Source: an uncultured Pontibacter sp.
Lineage (GTDB): Bacteria > Bacteroidota > Bacteroidia > Cytophagales > Hymenobacteraceae
DNA length: 64,000 nucleotides
NCBI RefSeq assembly: GCF_947492645.1
Contig: NZ_CANLMZ010000004.1
Span: forward strand, 124,001-188,000
Direction of reading: 5' to 3'
Shown: positions 62,901 through 64,000 of the stretch, piece by piece
Layout: each line of letters starts with the position of its first letter
Position numbering within the stretch: the stretch's first letter is position 1
Program-made: the position numbers and the translations under genes
Notes under the pieces: generated by a model
The model's input: the letters and a program-made list of their open reading frames with translations, nothing else
Told to the model about the DNA's origin: nothing
The model's database searches: none

Positions 62901-63490
62901 GTGACAAAGGCCCTAGCTTAACAGACGGCAAATGGCACCAGGTTACAGCCATACGTGATGGCAGTAATCAGAAAAGCCGCCTGTACATAGACGGTATGCT
63001 GCTCGAAGAGGTTGATTACTACTACACAAAAGGATTTGAAGGCCAGGCGCCGGTGAACGTTGGCTATATGCAGCTAGACCACGGCTATCATTATGCCGGT
63101 GAGCTTGATGAACTTAAAGTATACAACCGGGCTATACTTCAGGAGGAAGTTGCTGCTTCTTACAATAATGGCAATGGCAGTTACTGTGGCAGCGGTACAT
63201 TGGGTATAACAGACAATGAAAACTTTGCCGGAACCTTTGAAGTATTCCCGAACCCGAACCATGGCGATATGGGTATTTACGTAACCGATCTGTTGCCAGG
63301 AGAGTCGGTGAGGTTAACCCTGACTGATGTTACAGGTAAGAAAGTGCTTACCAAAGAGGCAACAGCTAGTTCTAACGGTATGGTGCAACTAAAACTAAAT
63401 GCCGGGGCAGCTATTAATTCCGGGCTTTACAACCTGGTGCTCACATCTCCGGACCGTAGCCTCAGCCGAAAAGTTGTGATTGTGAAGTAA
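59951..63490 (+). CDS. PQQ-type sugar dehydrogenase with PKD, LamG and T9SS type A domains
   Basis: A 1179-residue secreted enzyme. After a long N-region and signal (cleavage about 52) lies a soluble glucose/sorbosone dehydrogenase domain to about 555 (AAVGLTFSKDGNTMYV, GDHGLLGFTLDPNF, WALGLRNPFRFTL, NVVTEKGMNFGWPIYEG). PKD-like domains follow at about 560-755, an Ig-like segment about 762-855, a LamG module about 860-1080 and a type A sorting domain ending RKVVIVK. The enzyme would oxidise sugars or polyols using PQQ at the cell surface; no PQQ synthesis genes are in the window. Electron acceptor unknown. A bidirectional terminator follows. Confidence 0.88.
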   Translation: MMKLYKAWGSDASHLSPHFALSNYLNNHTPSVLSNAFLLLCFMLFGHFAYAQPNGFVEEQIGGDWNAAVGLTFSKDGNTMYVWEKGGKVWVVENGEKLPTPMLDISDEVGNWGDHGLLGFTLDPNFESNGYFYVLYVVDRHHLMNFGKGSYSATTDEYYDATIGRVTRYTASNGKTADLASRKILLGETPATGVPITYESHGIGSIIFGEDGSLLISTGDGATAGWLDKGYDPSQPNDTYVAQALRDGILTPQEDVGAFKSQQVQSLNGKILRIDPATGRGLPTNPFYNASNPNAHKSKVWALGLRNPFRFTLRPGTGNANHPGTLYVGDSGWQDWEEVNVVTEKGMNFGWPIYEGLEAQPYYSNTGVANPFEPNPLYGQGNCTQQFFTFHNLLVQPKKTQQPYFGNPCNYNAVIPDNHHKFVHARPAIDWVNAVEKDGVKPSPNARVGTFNGEDPAVAKIGAAGSPVTGPQFYGSSSTGGIWYTGDDLPAEYKNTYFFGDYGAGWIRNASFDGNDNPTAVRNFIDADANVVALATNPVTGGLYYINYATQIKKVSFYDGNTPPKAVAEADKLYGTSPLTIRFSSAKSTDAEGQALSFEWDFGDGSAKSTAANPTHTYTSTQVGQQFTVTLKVTDSEGLSSSMKLQVSVNNTPPVVSITSPAEGTKYPLTDKTVYNLRANVTDNEHNAGQLTYEWQTVLHHNTHVHPEPIDNKPETTTTITPIGCDSELYFYRINLKVTDAGGLSATDYVDLYPECNGTVIKSVRVISPATNSTFAVGAPIPLKVSFMDASRVWSKVEYYQGSSLIATANTSPYDYTWTGAAAGSYSVTAVAYDSEGHTATSDPINITVGTSSQVDLSNCLPGLVHYFGLDAETTNQHKDFASATTANCENCPETVPGKFNEAQKFAGTETGLNIANVANFNWNKDVNFTISFWMKSDTKSSTNSVIVGRNAVNSRMHWWVGLNPAGQVIFMLKDVDHVGIYLGDKGPSLTDGKWHQVTAIRDGSNQKSRLYIDGMLLEEVDYYYTKGFEGQAPVNVGYMQLDHGYHYAGELDELKVYNRAILQEEVAASYNNGNGSYCGSGTLGITDNENFAGTFEVFPNPNHGDMGIYVTDLLPGESVRLTLTDVTGKKVLTKEATASSNGMVQLKLNAGAAINSGLYNLVLTSPDRSLSRKVVIVK

Positions 63491-63510
63491 AGATCATTTA
63501 CCATTATTGA

Positions 63511-63551
63511 CATAAAAAAAGCGCCCATAAAGTATGGGCGCTTTTTTTATG
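63511..63551. terminator. Bidirectional terminator between convergent T9SS cargo genes
   Basis: A 19-bp perfect stem (63511-63529 with 63533-63551, loop AAG) with A7 and T7 tracts built into the arms. Confidence 0.9.
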
Positions 63552-63567
63552 TTATTTATATGCAATA

Positions 63568-64000
63568 TCATTCCTTTACTACTTTAATTGCTTGAGACTT
63601 ACCCTGTGTATCTGTGTAAGTAACATAGTATAAGCCACTCTTGATAGTTGTGTTTGAGAGGTTAAGCTCAAGTTTATCGTTTACAAGATTAAGGCTGCCT
63701 TTCTCCTCGTATACAACCTGTCCGGTTTGGTTTTTAAGTACCACGCTCTGTAGCTTAACTTTCTTGGCACTTAAATCCAGTACAAGTACATCTTTAAATG
63801 GATTAGGATAAGCCGCTTCAGTTGTATAAGCTAAATCAGCTGCGTTAGATCCGCCTGTGCCAGACGATGGCGGCGTTGTTGTGCCAGTTGACCCACCTGG
63901 GTTAGCTGGTGGTGTTGTAGCAGTAGCAGCGGCACTTACAGTTATCGTTACAACTGCAGATGTTTTAGTAGCTCCCTTATTGTCGGTCGCTTTAGCTGTA
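63568..64000 (-). CDS. T9SS type A cargo protein, C-terminal fragment (5' end outside window)
   Basis: The 143 visible residues run from the right edge to the TGA at 63568-63570. They start with an Ig-like strand (TAKATDNKGATKTSAVV), continue with a flexible linker rich in T, P, G and S, and end in a type A sorting domain: AAYPNPFKDVLVLDLS, then IKSGLYYVTY and a final AIKVVKE. It is the third type A cargo in a row. The catalytic or binding part is beyond the window. Confidence 0.85.
   Translation of the reverse strand, partial: TAKATDNKGATKTSAVVTITVSAAATATTPPANPGGSTGTTTPPSSGTGGSNAADLAYTTEAAYPNPFKDVLVLDLSAKKVKLQSVVLKNQTGQVVYEEKGSLNLVNDKLELNLSNTTIKSGLYYVTYTDTQGKSQAIKVVKE

Noticed and set aside
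1..64000. Mobile elements, tRNA, rRNA or phage genes
   Set aside because: I looked on both strands for transposase or integrase motifs, tRNA cloverleaf ends and rRNA segments and saw none.

Overview
The window looks like a chromosomal segment of a Bacteroidota bacterium. Most likely it belongs to the Cytophagales, family Hymenobacteraceae (Pontibacter-like); the genus is my inference. The evidence is: several secreted proteins ending in type IX secretion (T9SS) sorting domains of type A and type B, two PorP/SprF-family proteins, many LxxC-type lipoprotein signals, a few TAnnTTTG promoter elements of the Bacteroidetes kind, and almost no Shine-Dalgarno signals. I see no rRNA, tRNA, CRISPR array, transposase or prophage gene.

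Layout. 1-13.4 kb is a mixed housekeeping and envelope region: a GH3 glycosidase lipoprotein (cut by the window edge), a rhomboid protease overlapping a VTT membrane protein, a secreted tricorn-like protease, a 3D-domain protein, an ion channel with an unusual filter, an HD hydrolase, lipoproteins, a sterol-desaturase-family hydroxylase, an LTxxQ periplasmic protein, a 37-kDa nucleoid protein and a small beta-barrel. 13.4-22.4 kb holds an OmpR-type two-component system divergent from a T9SS cargo, with helically phased TTAAC boxes between them. It also has an alpha/beta hydrolase, a DUF547 protein and small proteins. 22.4-29.4 kb holds a multi-PAS histidine kinase with a stand-alone receiver, then a copper ATPase with a small metal-binding chaperone.

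29.5-57.1 kb is the most striking part. An exopolysaccharide locus (38.7-51.2 kb) is flanked on both sides by a very large type-B-CTD adhesin, each sitting 6 bp from its own PorP/SprF gene. The locus has an initiating sugar transferase, a WecB/TagA enzyme, a CDP-sugar cassette lacking a recognisable RfbG dehydratase but including a SAF-domain oxidoreductase, a nucleotidyltransferase, GT4 and GT61 glycosyltransferases, and an MBOAT plus SGNH acetylation pair. The right-hand adhesin also carries an SGNH esterase. Together these genes plausibly make, decorate and anchor a surface polysaccharide/adhesin coat. 57.4-64 kb contains three more T9SS type A cargoes: a LamG protein, a PQQ-type sugar dehydrogenase with PKD and LamG modules, and a truncated one at the edge.

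Overlying all this, the 7-mer AAGTATA/TATACTT occurs about 130 times by eye, in genes and between them, in every reading frame. Roughly 8 would be expected by chance. It is strongly depleted in the 5 kb that opens the exopolysaccharide locus. I consider this the most unusual DNA-level signal of the window.
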